Shown here piece after piece: positions 34,848 through 44,987 of a stretch of 64,000 nt of DNA. The notes beneath the pieces were generated by a model. It saw only the letters and a program-made list of their open reading frames with translations, was not told where the DNA came from and made no database searches. The position numbers and the translations under genes were made by a program. The stretch comes from Sphingomonas cavernae (GTDB lineage Bacteria > Pseudomonadota > Alphaproteobacteria > Sphingomonadales > Sphingomonadaceae): contig NZ_QYUM01000003.1 in assembly GCF_003590775.1 (NCBI RefSeq), forward strand, positions 684,501-748,500. The letters are read 5' to 3'. The number at the start of each line of letters is the position of its first letter. Position 1 is the first letter of the stretch.

Positions 34848-35903
34848 ATGCGTACCCTGTATCTCTTCCTTGCCCCCGTGGCATTGCTGGCCGGCTGCAG
34901 CAACGGCAACGGCAATGCGGGGGGCAATCGCGCCGCGCCGCTGGTAAAGGTGGAGGCGGTTTCCTCGCACCCGTTCGTCGACCGGATCGATGCGATCGGC
35001 ACCGCATTCGCCAACGAGCAGGTGACGCTGGCGGCGCCCGTCACTGAAAGACTTGTCCGGGTCAATTTCACCGATGGCGGCTTCGTCCACGCGGGCCAGG
35101 TGATCGCGACGCTGGCGCAAGGACAAGAAAGCGCGCAGCTCGCGGACGCGGGCGGACGTGCGCGCGAAGCCCAGCAGCAGTTGGCGCGACTCCAGCAGCT
35201 CAAGCAGCGCGGCTTTGCGACCAACGCCGCGGTCGACGCGCAGTCGGCGCTTGCCTCCTCGGCGCGCGCGCAGGCCGCGGAAGCGCGCGCCTCGATGGGC
35301 GACCGCGTCATTCGCGCGCCCTTCTCGGGATGGGTATCGCTGCGCACCATCTCGCAGGGCGCGGTCGTGACGTCGGGTACGGCGATCGCGACTGTCAGCG
35401 ACATTTCGCAGATCAAGCTCGACTTCGCGGTGCCGGAAACGCTGCTTGCGTCGATAAAGCAGGGTCAGACGATCAACGCGGTGGCCGCCGCCTGGCCCGA
35501 TCGCAGCTTCAGCGGGCAGGTCCGCAGCATCGATCCGGTGATTAATCCCGCCACGCGCGCTGTTACCGTCCGCGCGGTGCTTCCCAACGCCGATCTGTCG
35601 CTCAAGCCCGGCATGTTGATGACCGTCGCGGTTGAATCCGCGGCGCGCACGTCTCCCGCAATCCCCGAGCTTGCACTGGTGGGCGAGGGCGACCGCAGCT
35701 TTGTCTATGTGCTCGGCGCCGGTGACAAGGTGAAGCGTACGCCCGTGCGCACCGGCGCGCGGCAGAACGGCATGGTCGAGGTCGTCGAAGGGCTTCAGCC
35801 CGGAACGCGCGTGGTGACCGAAGGCGTAGTCAAGCTCGCCGATGGCATGCAGGTGAGCCTCGCCGGTTCCAAGAGCGTAAAGCCCACCGCGGCGCGCAAA
35901 TAG
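34848..35903 (+). CDS. RND efflux periplasmic adaptor, lipoprotein
   Basis: A membrane-fusion protein of 351 residues. The lipobox is VALLAGCS with the modified cysteine near residue 17. The barrel/lipoyl part begins AIGTAFANEQVTLAAPVTER and VNFTDGGFVHAGQVIATL, a short coiled-coil hairpin occupies about residues 95-145, and the second lipoyl half is VIRAPFSGWVSLRTISQGA. It links the RND pump to an outer-membrane channel. The pump gene starts 13 bases later. No outer-membrane factor gene is adjacent, so a shared TolC-like channel is presumed. Confidence 0.92.
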   Translation: MRTLYLFLAPVALLAGCSNGNGNAGGNRAAPLVKVEAVSSHPFVDRIDAIGTAFANEQVTLAAPVTERLVRVNFTDGGFVHAGQVIATLAQGQESAQLADAGGRAREAQQQLARLQQLKQRGFATNAAVDAQSALASSARAQAAEARASMGDRVIRAPFSGWVSLRTISQGAVVTSGTAIATVSDISQIKLDFAVPETLLASIKQGQTINAVAAAWPDRSFSGQVRSIDPVINPATRAVTVRAVLPNADLSLKPGMLMTVAVESAARTSPAIPELALVGEGDRSFVYVLGAGDKVKRTPVRTGARQNGMVEVVEGLQPGTRVVTEGVVKLADGMQVSLAGSKSVKPTAARK

Positions 35904-35916
35904 CGAAGGGCGGCGC

Positions 35917-38900
35917 ATGCAGCTCTCCGATCTATCCGTTCGCCGCCCGGTTTTCGCTACCGTCATAGCGCTGCTGCTCTGCGTCGTCGGGGTGGTCGGC
36001 TTCTTCAGCCTTTCGGTACGAGAATATCCCGATACCGATCCGCCCGTGGTCTCGGTCGAAACCGTCTACACTGGCGCCGCTGCGAGCGTTGTCGAGACGC
36101 GGATCACGCAGGTGCTCGAGGAACAGTTGGCGGGCATCGAGGGTATCCTCGCGATCACTTCGCGTTCGCGCGATGGACAGTCGGACATCACGGTAGAGTT
36201 CAATCCCGGGCGCGACATCGATTCTGCGGCGAATGATGTTCGCGATCGTGTCAGCGCGGCGATCGAGGATCTGCCCGAAGAGGCGTTGGCGCCCGAAGTG
36301 CGCAAGGCCGACGCCGACGCGCAACCGATCTTGTTCCTCGTCTTTTCCAAGCCCGACTGGTCCCGCCTTCAGCTCAGCGACTATGTCGACCGCAACCTGG
36401 TCGATCGCTTCTCGGCAATCGACGGCGTGGCGCGCGTGTTCGTGGGTGGTGAGGCGCGGCCTTCGATGCGCATCTGGCTGAATGCCGAGCGGCTCGCTGC
36501 ATTCCAGATGACTCCGGCCGATGTCGAGACCGCGCTGAGGACGCAGAATGTCGAGCTTCCTGCGGGGCGCATCGAATCGAAGGACCAGAATGTCACGTTG
36601 CGCGTCGACCGTCCTTTCGGCACGCCCGAGGAGTTCCAGCAACTCGTGATCGGCCGCGGCGCCGACGGATATCTTGTGCGCCTCAGCGATGTCGCGCGCG
36701 TCGAGCAGAATGCCGAGAACATGTACCAGCAGTTCCGGCTGAACGGACAGCCCGCGGTTGGCCTCGGCATCGTCCGCCAGTCGGGCGCGAACACGCTCGA
36801 GGTCGCCGAGCGCGCAAAGGCCGAGGCGGCGTCGCTCGATTTGCCCCAGGGCATGACTTTCAACGTCGGGTCCGACGAATCGCTCTTCATCAGCCGCGCG
36901 ATCGAGCGCGTCTGGCACACGCTGGCCGAGGCGGCGGTCCTTGTCGTGCTCGTCATCTTCCTGTTTCTTGGAAGCTGGCGCGCGACGCTGATCCCGGCGG
37001 TCACCGTGCCGATCTGTCTGCTCTGCGCCTTCGCGGTGCTCTGGTTCTTCGGCTATTCGATCAACCTGCTGACGCTGCTCGCGCTGGTGCTGGCGATCGG
37101 CCTGGTGGTCGACGACGCGATCGTGGTGCTGGAAAACGTCTATCACCGGATCGAGCAGGGCGAGCCCCCGCTGGTGGCCGCCTTCAAGGGCACGCGCCAG
37201 GTCGGCTTCGCGGTGATCTCGACCACGGTCGTCGTCTGCGCGGTGTTCGTGCCCGTCATGTTCCTTGCGGGACAGACCGGGCTGTTGTTCCGCGAACTCG
37301 CAGTGGCGATGGTGGCGGCGATCGCCTTTTCGGGCTTCCTGGCGCTCAGCCTTGCGCCGATGCTCTGTTCGAAGTTGCTGCGCCATCAACAGCGCGGACG
37401 CTTCACCCAATGGGTGGACGACAATTTCCAGCGGCTCGAGGGCAGCTATGCAAAATGGCTCGACAAGGCGGTCACCAAGCCGCTGATCCCCGTTGCGCTT
37501 ACCATCCTGTTCCTCGCGGCCGCGGGCGTGATGTTCACCTTCATGAAGTCCGAGCTCATCCCCGAAGAGGATGTCGGCATCGTGCAGGTGCAGGTCAGCG
37601 CGCCCGAGGGCACCGGCTTCGACACCATGGACCGCTATATGCTGCAGGCGCAGGAGACGATGCTGCCGCTGCTTCAGGAAGGCGCGGCCCGCACGGTCAT
37701 CACGCGCACGCCCGGTGGTTTCGGCGCCAGCGACGATTTCAATAGCGGCACCTTCATCATCTTTCTCAAGCCTTGGGAAGACCGGCAGAAAACCACGCAG
37801 GAGGTTGCGGCCGAGGTCAACGGGAAGCTGCGCCAGCAGGCCGCCATCCGCGGCAATGTGCAGGTGCGCTCGTCGATCGGCGGGCGCGGTCAGCCGATCA
37901 ACTTCGTCATTGCAGGCAACAGTTACGAGGAACTGGCGATAGCGCGCGATCGCATCCTCGCCGCCGCCGCCGAAAATCCGCGCATCATCAACCTCGATTC
38001 CGACTACAAGGAAACCAAGCCCCAGCTTCGCATCGAGGTGAACACGCAGCGCGCGGGCGACCTTGGCGTGTCGGTCGAGGATGTGAGCCAGGCGCTCCAG
38101 AGCCTGCTCGGATCGCGGCGCGTGTCGACCTATATCGACCGCGGCGAGGAATATCGCGTCATCGTACAGGCCGAGGCTGCCGGACGTTCGTCACTCGCCA
38201 ACCTCGCGCAGATCCACGTGCGCAACCGCACGGGCGAACTGATCCCGCTTTCCAACCTAGTCACCACGCGCGAGACGGCGGGACCGCGCGATCTTGGCCG
38301 GTTCAACAAGATGCGCGCGATCACGCTCTCGGGCGGGCTTGCGCCGGGCTATACACTGGGTGAGGCGCTGACCTTCCTCGAACAGCAGGCCAATGCCTCG
38401 CCCGAAGTCACCGCGATCGGCTATCGCGGCCAGAGCCAGGCGTTCAAGGAGACGGGCGGCTCTATCTGGGTCGTATTCGGTCTGACGATCCTGATCGTGT
38501 TTCTGGTGCTGGCGGCGCAGTTCGAAAGCTTCGTCCATCCGATGGTGATCATCACCACCGTGCCGCTGGCGGTGGCGGGGGGCGTCGTCGGACTCGCGCT
38601 CACCGGGCAGACGATCAACCTCTACAGCCAGGTGGGCATCGTGATGCTCGTCGGACTTGCGGCCAAGAATGGCATCCTGATCGTCGAGTTCGCCAATCAG
38701 TTGCGCGACGAGGGCAAGGCGATCGCGGAATCCATACGCATGGCCGCGGCGCGGCGTCTGCGGCCGATCCTGATGACCTCGATTGCGACGGTCATGGGAG
38801 CGATGCCACTCGTCCTTGTCGGCGGAGCGGGCGCCGCGTCGCGCACCGCAATCGGCGTCGTGATCGTTTTCGGGGTTGCCATTGCCACCTTCATTACGCT

Positions 38901-39009
38901 TTTCCTCATTCCTATCCTGTATCAGCGGCTTGCCCGCTATACGGGCTCGCCCGAGGCGGTCGGGCGTGAACTGGACGCGGCACTTGAACGGCCCGCGCCC
39001 GCGGAATGA
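35917..39009 (+). CDS. RND-family multidrug efflux pump (HAE-1/AcrB type)
   Basis: A proton-driven inner-membrane transporter of 1030 residues with two six-helix halves and two large periplasmic loops. The start LSDLSVRRPVFATVIALLLC is typical. GLVVDDAIVVLENVYHRIEQ in helix 4 contains the paired aspartates of the proton relay. Helices 10-12 carry VGLAAKNGILIVEFANQLRD. It is co-transcribed with the adaptor lipoprotein just upstream. Substrates cannot be deduced. A TspO gene follows after 15 bases. Confidence 0.96.
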   Translation: MQLSDLSVRRPVFATVIALLLCVVGVVGFFSLSVREYPDTDPPVVSVETVYTGAAASVVETRITQVLEEQLAGIEGILAITSRSRDGQSDITVEFNPGRDIDSAANDVRDRVSAAIEDLPEEALAPEVRKADADAQPILFLVFSKPDWSRLQLSDYVDRNLVDRFSAIDGVARVFVGGEARPSMRIWLNAERLAAFQMTPADVETALRTQNVELPAGRIESKDQNVTLRVDRPFGTPEEFQQLVIGRGADGYLVRLSDVARVEQNAENMYQQFRLNGQPAVGLGIVRQSGANTLEVAERAKAEAASLDLPQGMTFNVGSDESLFISRAIERVWHTLAEAAVLVVLVIFLFLGSWRATLIPAVTVPICLLCAFAVLWFFGYSINLLTLLALVLAIGLVVDDAIVVLENVYHRIEQGEPPLVAAFKGTRQVGFAVISTTVVVCAVFVPVMFLAGQTGLLFRELAVAMVAAIAFSGFLALSLAPMLCSKLLRHQQRGRFTQWVDDNFQRLEGSYAKWLDKAVTKPLIPVALTILFLAAAGVMFTFMKSELIPEEDVGIVQVQVSAPEGTGFDTMDRYMLQAQETMLPLLQEGAARTVITRTPGGFGASDDFNSGTFIIFLKPWEDRQKTTQEVAAEVNGKLRQQAAIRGNVQVRSSIGGRGQPINFVIAGNSYEELAIARDRILAAAAENPRIINLDSDYKETKPQLRIEVNTQRAGDLGVSVEDVSQALQSLLGSRRVSTYIDRGEEYRVIVQAEAAGRSSLANLAQIHVRNRTGELIPLSNLVTTRETAGPRDLGRFNKMRAITLSGGLAPGYTLGEALTFLEQQANASPEVTAIGYRGQSQAFKETGGSIWVVFGLTILIVFLVLAAQFESFVHPMVIITTVPLAVAGGVVGLALTGQTINLYSQVGIVMLVGLAAKNGILIVEFANQLRDEGKAIAESIRMAAARRLRPILMTSIATVMGAMPLVLVGGAGAASRTAIGVVIVFGVAIATFITLFLIPILYQRLARYTGSPEAVGRELDAALERPAPAE

Positions 39010-39024
39010 GGAAGGCCTGAGGGG

Positions 39025-39579
39025 ATGACCGAACTCGCATCGCAGTCGCAATTGAGGGGATCGCTGTTTCGCTGGGCGCTGGTGACAGTGCCCGCGACGG
39101 TGCTGCTGGGCGTCCTGTCGGGCCGGCTTTCCAATTCGGGCTATGGGAATCCGTGGTTCGATGCGCTGCAAAAGCCCGACATCATGCCGCCGGGCTGGGT
39201 TTTCGGGGCGGCCTGGACGCTGCTCTACGTCCTGATGGGGCTTGCGGCGGCGGTGGTGCTCAATGCGCGCGGAGCGAATGGGCGTCCGTTGGCGATCGCG
39301 CTGTTTATCGCGCAGTTTGTCGCCAATCTGGCGTGGTCTCCGCTTTTCTTCGCTGCACATCAGGTGTCCCTGGCGCTTTGGCTGATCCTGCTGATCCTCG
39401 TCCTTGCGGTTGCGACGACGGCTGCATTCGGGCGCGTGCGCGCGATCGCTGCGTGGCTGATGGTGCCTTATCTCGCATGGCTGTGTTTCGCGTCGCTGCT
39501 CAATTGGCAGATCGATCGGCTCAATCCCGATGCCGAAACTCTTGTGCGTGGCTCCCCGAAGGCCCAGATAGCGCTCTAG
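39025..39579 (+). CDS. tspO: TspO/MBR-family membrane protein
   Basis: 184 residues with five hydrophobic helices, the TspO topology. Conserved motifs are PGWVFGAAWTLLYVLMGLA (the WxxLY region) and NLAWSPLFFA, with a tryptophan/asparagine-rich C-terminal helix LCFASLLNWQIDRLN. TspO proteins bind porphyrins and are linked to tetrapyrrole and stress regulation in alphaproteobacteria. It lies directly behind the RND pump and may share its transcript. Confidence 0.93.
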   Translation: MTELASQSQLRGSLFRWALVTVPATVLLGVLSGRLSNSGYGNPWFDALQKPDIMPPGWVFGAAWTLLYVLMGLAAAVVLNARGANGRPLAIALFIAQFVANLAWSPLFFAAHQVSLALWLILLILVLAVATTAAFGRVRAIAAWLMVPYLAWLCFASLLNWQIDRLNPDAETLVRGSPKAQIAL

Positions 39580-39612
39580 CAAGGGAACCATGCCTCGATT
39601 GGAGCGCGAGTA

Positions 39613-39909
39613 ATGCAGTCTGAGAACCGGATTTTCGACGATTTCGTCAAGTTCATCAACGGCGCCGCCGGAACCCTTGCCGGCGTAGGGCGCGAGGCCG
39701 AGGCCTCGGCGCGCGAGCGCGCAAAGGAGTGGATCGGCGGGCTCGATTTTGTCAGCCGCGACGAGTTCGAGGCGGTCAAGGCGATGGCCGCCGCCGCGCG
39801 CGACGAGGCTGATGCGCTGAGGGCGCGACTGGACAGGCTCGAAGGCAAGACGACCCCCGGAGCTGCCGCGAAGCCGGCCGTCAAAAAAGCCGCCAAGCCA
39901 AAGGCCTGA
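39613..39909 (+). CDS. ubiK: UbiK-family accessory factor (BMFP)
   Basis: A small 98-residue protein. IFDDFVKFINGAAGTLAGVG, then FVSRDEFEAVKAMAAAARDE and a C-terminal coiled coil LRARLDRLEGK, give the membrane-fusogenic/UbiK architecture. The extreme C-terminus is Ala/Lys/Pro-rich (AAKPAVKKAAKPKA). UbiK assists ubiquinone biosynthesis complexes in proteobacteria. The assignment is by family architecture. Confidence 0.85.
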   Translation: MQSENRIFDDFVKFINGAAGTLAGVGREAEASARERAKEWIGGLDFVSRDEFEAVKAMAAAARDEADALRARLDRLEGKTTPGAAAKPAVKKAAKPKA

Positions 39910-40014
39910 ACCGAATCCTCCACAGTTTATTTGCCGGGATGCACCGTTTTGCCTTGTTTTCGCAGGCAAGCGGTTGCACCTGTTGCACCATGAATAACGG
40001 CCAGGCAGGCAGGA

Positions 40015-40524
40015 ATGACATTGGACGAGTTTGAGGCGGCGCGCGACAGCGGTGCGCCGATCGAAATGCTCGAAGCCTATTTCACGGCGCATGGCTGGAC
40101 CCATGAAAAAGTGGGCGATGACGAGATCGTCGCCACCACCGACGGAAGCTGGGCGAAATATGAACTTCGTGCGGTATGGCGCGAGGACGACCGCGTGCTC
40201 CAGTTCCTGGCACTGCCCGATATCAAGGTTGCGGTCGAGAAACGCGCCGCGATTTACGAGACGCTGGGACTGATCAACGAGCAGCTTTGGCTCGGCCATT
40301 TCGAACTCTGGTCATCGAGCGGCATCGTGCTGTTCCGGCATGCGGCGCTGCTTGACGGGCAGGAGGACTATCATCTGTCGCTCGATCAGGTCGAGCTTCT
40401 CGTCGAAACCGCGATCGACGAGTGCGAACGCTTTTATCCGGTCTTCCAGTTCGTGCTGTGGGGCGGCAAGTCGCCGCCCGAGGCGATTGCAGCCGCGCTG
40501 ATCGAGACGCGCGGCGAGGCATAG
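40015..40524 (+). CDS. YbjN-domain protein
   Basis: A 169-residue cytosolic protein of the YbjN/type III chaperone-like fold. MLEAYFTAHGWTHEKVGDDE at the N-terminus and WLGHFELWSSSGIVLFRHAA mid-protein are recurrent in the alphaproteobacterial group. In that group the gene is often close to ubiK. The role is unclear; E. coli YbjN affects stress and motility when overproduced. Confidence 0.8.
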   Translation: MTLDEFEAARDSGAPIEMLEAYFTAHGWTHEKVGDDEIVATTDGSWAKYELRAVWREDDRVLQFLALPDIKVAVEKRAAIYETLGLINEQLWLGHFELWSSSGIVLFRHAALLDGQEDYHLSLDQVELLVETAIDECERFYPVFQFVLWGGKSPPEAIAAALIETRGEA

Positions 40525-40587
40525 CAGTCCCTCGCCGAGAAGGGCTTATGCCTTCCCACGGCACAAGTGTTATGCTTGAACAGCCAT

Positions 40588-42078
40588 ATGGGGGCTCCAT
40601 CCGCATCTGCCGACAAGATCCTTGTCATCGACGAGGGCACCACGTCCACGCGCGCGATGCTGTTCGGCGCCGATGGCGTGCTGCTTGGCCAGGCGCAGGC
40701 GCCGATTACCCAGCACTATCCCGCGCCCGGCCTTGTCGAGCATGACGCCGCCGAAATCTGGGCGCTGACTCTCCGATGCGCGCGCGAGATGGTGGCCCTT
40801 GCGGGCGGGGCGGCCGCCGTGGCCTGTATCGGCATCACCAACCAGCGCGAAACCATCGTGTTCTGGGACCGGCGGACAGGCGAACCGCTCGCGCCCGCGA
40901 TCGTCTGGCAGGACCGGCGCACTGCCGATCTTTGCGCCGGTTTCAAGGAGCGTGGCGAGGAACCGGGGGTTCAGGCGCGGACGGGGCTGCTGCTCGATCC
41001 CTATTTCTCCGCAAGCAAGATCGGCTGGGCGCTGGAAAACTGGCCGCAGCTTCGCGAGGCCGGTGCGCACCTCGCGGTAGGCACCGTCGAAAGCTATCTC
41101 GTCTTCCGGCTGACCGGCGGCGCGCATCTCAGCGATGCCACCAACGCCTCGCGTACCGCGCTCATGGCGATTGGCGCGAGCGGGTGGGATGACGGTCTGC
41201 TCGATCTGTTCGGCGTACCGCGCGCGATCCTGCCCGAGATTGTCGACTGCGCAGGCGCAATCGGGACGACCGACGCGGCATTGTTCGGCGCGGCAATCCC
41301 GATCACCGGAATGGCGGGCGATCAGCAGGCCGCGACGATCGGTCAGGCCTGCCTCCAACCCGGCCAGACCAAGGCCACCTACGGCACGGGCGCCTTCGTC
41401 CTTACCAATACCGGGCGACGGCTGCCACAGTCGCGCCACCGCCTGCTTTCGACGATCTGCTGGCAATTGTCGGGCGAGCGGCACTATGCACTTGAAGGAT
41501 CGGTTTTCGTCGCGGGTAGCCTGATCCAGTGGCTGCGCGATGAACTGGGGCTCGTCGCAAGATCGGCTGACAGCGAGCCCCTGGCGCGTTCGGTTGCCGA
41601 CAATGGCGGGGTCTATCTGGTGCCGGCGTTGTCGGGGCTCGGTGCGCCCTGGTGGGAGCCCGCGGCACGCGGCGCGATCACGGGGCTCAGTTTCGCAACG
41701 GGCCGCGCGCATATCGTGCGCGCCGCGCTCGAAGCGATGGCGCACCAGACGAGCGACCTCAAATCGGCATTCGCCGCGGACGGCGCGGACTGGCAGACGC
41801 TCAGGATCGACGGCGGCATGGTCGCAAACGACTGGATGGCGCAGGATCTGGCGGACATTCTGGCAATTCCCGTCGAACGCCCTGGCTTTGCCGAAACGAC
41901 CGCGATGGGGGCGGCGATGCTCGCAGGACTGGGGGCCGGCCTGTTCGCGACGCTGGAGCAAGCGTCGGCGATGCGCGGCGCGGTGGCGCAATTCACCCCG
42001 CAAATGCCGGGTCCGGTGCGCGAAGCGCGGCTGGCAGGCTGGTCGCGCGCCGTGCGAACGGTGCTGGAAGGCGCCTGA
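40588..42078 (+). CDS. glpK: Glycerol kinase
   Basis: A FGGY-family kinase making sn-glycerol-3-phosphate, 496 residues from the ATG at 40588. A GTG at 40567 is possible, but the conserved sequence starts just after the later ATG. ILVIDEGTTSTRAMLF is the first phosphate-binding loop. ITNQRETIVFWDRRTGEPL, SYLVFRLTGG, MAGDQQAATIGQ, YGTGAFVLTNTG and RIDGGMVANDWMAQDLADIL follow in the expected order. No glpF or glpD is adjacent, and the upstream gap is short, so regulation is not evident. Confidence 0.94.
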   Translation: MGAPSASADKILVIDEGTTSTRAMLFGADGVLLGQAQAPITQHYPAPGLVEHDAAEIWALTLRCAREMVALAGGAAAVACIGITNQRETIVFWDRRTGEPLAPAIVWQDRRTADLCAGFKERGEEPGVQARTGLLLDPYFSASKIGWALENWPQLREAGAHLAVGTVESYLVFRLTGGAHLSDATNASRTALMAIGASGWDDGLLDLFGVPRAILPEIVDCAGAIGTTDAALFGAAIPITGMAGDQQAATIGQACLQPGQTKATYGTGAFVLTNTGRRLPQSRHRLLSTICWQLSGERHYALEGSVFVAGSLIQWLRDELGLVARSADSEPLARSVADNGGVYLVPALSGLGAPWWEPAARGAITGLSFATGRAHIVRAALEAMAHQTSDLKSAFAADGADWQTLRIDGGMVANDWMAQDLADILAIPVERPGFAETTAMGAAMLAGLGAGLFATLEQASAMRGAVAQFTPQMPGPVREARLAGWSRAVRTVLEGA

Positions 42079-42119
42079 CGAGCCTGTTCTGAATCGCGCC
42101 ATTGTGCCATGGTGCACCC

Positions 42120-43091
42120 ATGCCTTTTCTCAAGTGCCTCAAGACGCTGGCGATCATTCCGGCGTTGTTCCTTGTCGCAACCGCGCCGCCTGCTGATCCG
42201 CAGAAGCGTGAGACGCTCGAATCCTTGCTTGCGCTGGATGTGGCCACGGCGAAGATCGGCTATCGGATCGTCACGGCCAATGCGGCGCTGTGCGATCAGC
42301 GAATCCCCGCGAGCGGAATGCTGCTCCACGGCATCGAGCAATATGGCGGCGAGTATCGCGAGGCGGCGGCACGCGTGTTCGGTCTGGGCGAGGCGCCCGG
42401 TGTTGCGGCGGTGCTGCCCGGCTCGCCCGCGGCCGAGGCAGGGGTCCGCGCGGGCGATGCGGTTCTGGCGATCAACGGCGAAGCGCCCGCCACGATCGCC
42501 AGCCGGCAGGGCAAGGGCGATTTCGATCGGATGGCGCTGGTGCTCGACCAGTTCGAAGGGGCTCTGGCAGCGGGGCCAGTGACGCTCGACGTCGTGCGCG
42601 ACGGAGAACGGCGGACGCTGAATTTCGCGGGGCTGCCGGCCTGCGCCTCGCGTTTCCAGGTCCAGCCTTCGACCGAACTCAATGCCGCGGCGGACGGTCG
42701 CTATGTCCAGATCAGCTCGGCCTTTATCGGCTATTTTGCCAATGACGACGAATTTGCCGCGATCATGGCGCATGAGATCGCACACAATATTCTCCGTCAT
42801 CGCGACCGCCTTGACGCGCAGAACATCCCGCGTGGCTTCTTCTCGAAATTCGGCAAGAACGCCGCGCGCATTCGCGAGACGGAGATAGAAGCCGACAGGT
42901 TCAGTCTGAAGCTGCTCGCCAATGCCGGTTTTCGCATGGAGGCGGCGCCCGATTTCTGGCGGCGCTTCGGCCCCGAGCATGGTTATGGGATCTTCTCCGA
43001 TGCAACGCACCTGCGCTGGAAAAAGCGCGTAGCGATGCTCGAGGCCGAGATCACCGCACTGCGACAATCGGGGGCAGGCAGCGGCGCATGA
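42120..43091 (+). CDS. PDZ-M48 family exported metalloprotease
   Basis: 323 residues with an N-terminal hydrophobic signal ([16 protein letters not shown]) and a PDZ-like segment at about 95-165 ([24 protein letters not shown]). A zinc-metallopeptidase part has [19 protein letters not shown], the HExxH motif, and the downstream glutamate in [15 protein letters not shown] (ExxxD). It probably acts on envelope proteins in the periplasm. The ATG was preferred to the upstream TTG at 42102 because it directly precedes the signal peptide. Confidence 0.88.
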   Translation: MPFLKCLKTLAIIPALFLVATAPPADPQKRETLESLLALDVATAKIGYRIVTANAALCDQRIPASGMLLHGIEQYGGEYREAAARVFGLGEAPGVAAVLPGSPAAEAGVRAGDAVLAINGEAPATIASRQGKGDFDRMALVLDQFEGALAAGPVTLDVVRDGERRTLNFAGLPACASRFQVQPSTELNAAADGRYVQISSAFIGYFANDDEFAAIMAHEIAHNILRHRDRLDAQNIPRGFFSKFGKNAARIRETEIEADRFSLKLLANAGFRMEAAPDFWRRFGPEHGYGIFSDATHLRWKKRVAMLEAEITALRQSGAGSGA

Positions 43092-43146
43092 TTGCGACTT
43101 GCGACGCGCTCCCTATCTTGGAAGCCAGATTGTGAAAGGATTCATG

Positions 43147-43695
43147 ATGGCCGAGGAAATTGCGACGCTCGCTGGCGGGTGCTTCTGGTGTGTCGAGGCC
43201 GTGTTCGACGATGTGATCGGGATCGCTTCGGTTGAAAGCGGCTATACGGGCGGGCAGACGGTCAGCCCCGACTACAAGCAGGTGTGCAGCGGCGACACCG
43301 GCCACGCAGAGGCGGTTCGGATCACTTTCGACCCTTCGATCGTCAGCTATGATGACCTGCTCGACATCTTTTTCCACATCCATGATCCGACGCAACTCAA
43401 CCGTCAGGGAAATGACATCGGGACGCAGTATCGCTCGGCGATCTTTCCGCATTCGGCCGAACAGGAGGCGTCGGCACGCGCGGCGATCGCGCGCGCTGCG
43501 GATGACTGGGCCAAACCGATCGTAACGACGATTGAGCCGCTGGCGCGCTGGTACCCCGCCGAGGATTATCACCAGGAATATTTCGCGCGCGAGGGCTCGA
43601 AGAACCCGTATTGCATGGCGGTGGTGGCGCCCAAGCTGCAGAAGTTCCGCAAGAGCTATGCAGCGCGGTTGAAAGCCGCGGCGGCGGACGCCTGA
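43147..43695 (+). CDS. msrA: Peptide methionine sulfoxide reductase MsrA
   Basis: Repairs S-epimers of methionine sulfoxide. The active-site motif is [13 protein letters not shown] with the catalytic cysteine near residue 12. [16 protein letters not shown] and IFPHSAEQ are family markers, and the 182-residue length is normal. AAAGGA ends 6 bases before the second of two adjacent ATGs, which decides the start. Confidence 0.97.
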   Translation: MAEEIATLAGGCFWCVEAVFDDVIGIASVESGYTGGQTVSPDYKQVCSGDTGHAEAVRITFDPSIVSYDDLLDIFFHIHDPTQLNRQGNDIGTQYRSAIFPHSAEQEASARAAIARAADDWAKPIVTTIEPLARWYPAEDYHQEYFAREGSKNPYCMAVVAPKLQKFRKSYAARLKAAAADA

Positions 43696-43762
43696 TATAC
43701 GCGATTGACTTGAAAAGGGCGTATCAGCAAGTCGCCCGGCCAAATTCGTAAACAGGGGGATC

Positions 43763-44632
43763 ATGATGAAGCGCGTGCGTAAAGCAGTGTTCCCGGTGGG
43801 TGGACTGGGAACACGATTTCTTCCCGCCACCAAGGCGATGCCGAAGGAAATGCTGCCGATCGTCGATCGGCCGCTGATCCAATATGCGGTCGACGAGGCG
43901 CGCGAGGCGGGAATCGAGCAGATCATCTTCGTCACCGGTCGCGGAAAATCGGCGATCGAAGACCATTTCGACATCGCCTATGAGCTTGAATCGACAATGG
44001 CATCGCGCGGCAAGTCGCTCGAGATTCTCGAAGAGACGCGGCTCGCGCCCGGTTCGGTGGCCTATGTTCGCCAGCAGGAGCCAATGGGGCTCGGTCACGC
44101 GGTCTGGTGCGCGCGCGACATCGTGGGTGACGAACCCTTCGCGGTGCTGCTCGCCGACGACTTCATGGTGGGTAAGCCCGGCTGCCTCAAGCAGATGATG
44201 GGCGCCTATGAACGGACGGGCGGCAACATCATCTGCGCGCAGGAAGTGCCCGAGGATCAGACGCATCTCTACGGCATCATCACGCCGGGCGCGCGCGACG
44301 GCGCGCTGACCGAAGTAAAGGGGCTCGTCGAAAAGCCCAGGCCGGGCACGGCCCCGTCCAACCTGTGCGTCATCGGCCGCTATATCCTTCAGCCCGAAGT
44401 GATGCGCGTGCTCGAACGCCAGGAAAAGGGCGCTGGCGGTGAGATACAGTTGACCGATGCGATGGCGGGTATGATCGGCGGCCAGCCCTTTCATGGCCTG
44501 ACCTTTGCCGGGCGCCGGTTCGATTGCGGGGACAAGGCGGGCTATATCCATGCCAATATGGCATTGGCGGCGGAGCGCGAGGACATAGGCGCTTCGGTGC
44601 GCGCGTTCGGGGCCGAACTGTTCGGGAAATAG
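43763..44632 (+). CDS. galU: UTP--glucose-1-phosphate uridylyltransferase
   Basis: Makes UDP-glucose for polysaccharides and glycolipids. VRKAVFPVGGLGTRFLPATK is the nucleotide-binding G-x-G-T-R loop. PKEMLPIVDRPLIQYAVDEA, VLLADDFMVG (acidic metal site) and GLVEKPRPGTAPSNL follow. At 289 residues it is typical. CAGGGGGATC precedes the two adjacent ATG codons. Confidence 0.97.
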   Translation: MMKRVRKAVFPVGGLGTRFLPATKAMPKEMLPIVDRPLIQYAVDEAREAGIEQIIFVTGRGKSAIEDHFDIAYELESTMASRGKSLEILEETRLAPGSVAYVRQQEPMGLGHAVWCARDIVGDEPFAVLLADDFMVGKPGCLKQMMGAYERTGGNIICAQEVPEDQTHLYGIITPGARDGALTEVKGLVEKPRPGTAPSNLCVIGRYILQPEVMRVLERQEKGAGGEIQLTDAMAGMIGGQPFHGLTFAGRRFDCGDKAGYIHANMALAAEREDIGASVRAFGAELFGK

Positions 44633-44707
44633 GGCGAGAGCTGCGCTCGTTCAGGTGGAGTCATGGCCGTGCGCGATAGGATGCGCGTACGTATCGGAGT
44701 ATTGGTA

Positions 44708-44983
44708 ATGAGATTTGCAATTCTGCTCGCCCTGCCGCTCGCGCTCGGCGGGTGCATCGCCAAGACCGCGGTCGATATCGTGACGCTACCCGTCAAAGCG
44801 GCGAGCGCCGGGGTAGATGCGGTGACGACTAGCCAGTCCGAAGCTGACGAAAAGCGCGGCCGCGAAATGCGCAAACAGGAAGAGCGCGAGGGCAAGGAAG
44901 CCCGCAAGCGTGAAAAGGAGGCGCGCAAGGCCGCCGAACGCGGCGAGCCCTATCCGTCCGAATATTCTTCCGAGCCTCAATGA
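44708..44983 (+). CDS. Small lipoprotein with charged coiled-coil tail
   Basis: 91 residues from the ATG at 44708, which has CGGAG upstream and yields a perfect lipoprotein signal: MRFAILLALPLALGGCIA with the lipobox cysteine at position 16. The mature part has a short conserved hydrophobic stretch (DIVTLPVKAASAGVDAVTTS) and then a highly charged helix (KRGREMRKQEEREGKEARK). It resembles the DUF6726 group. It is possibly an envelope-tethered factor; function unknown. Confidence 0.72.
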   Translation: MRFAILLALPLALGGCIAKTAVDIVTLPVKAASAGVDAVTTSQSEADEKRGREMRKQEEREGKEARKREKEARKAAERGEPYPSEYSSEPQ

Positions 44984-44987
44984 AAAA

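Noticed and set aside
34848-39009. Metal-specific (CusA/CzcA) RND system
   Set aside because: The pump has HAE-1/AcrB-type motifs and no metal-binding methionine or histidine clusters. No metal resistance genes are adjacent.
38257-40299. 680-codon open frame on the minus strand
   Set aside because: Antisense to the RND pump, tspO, ubiK and ybjN-like genes. It has low-complexity Arg/His/Asp-rich translation and no motif.
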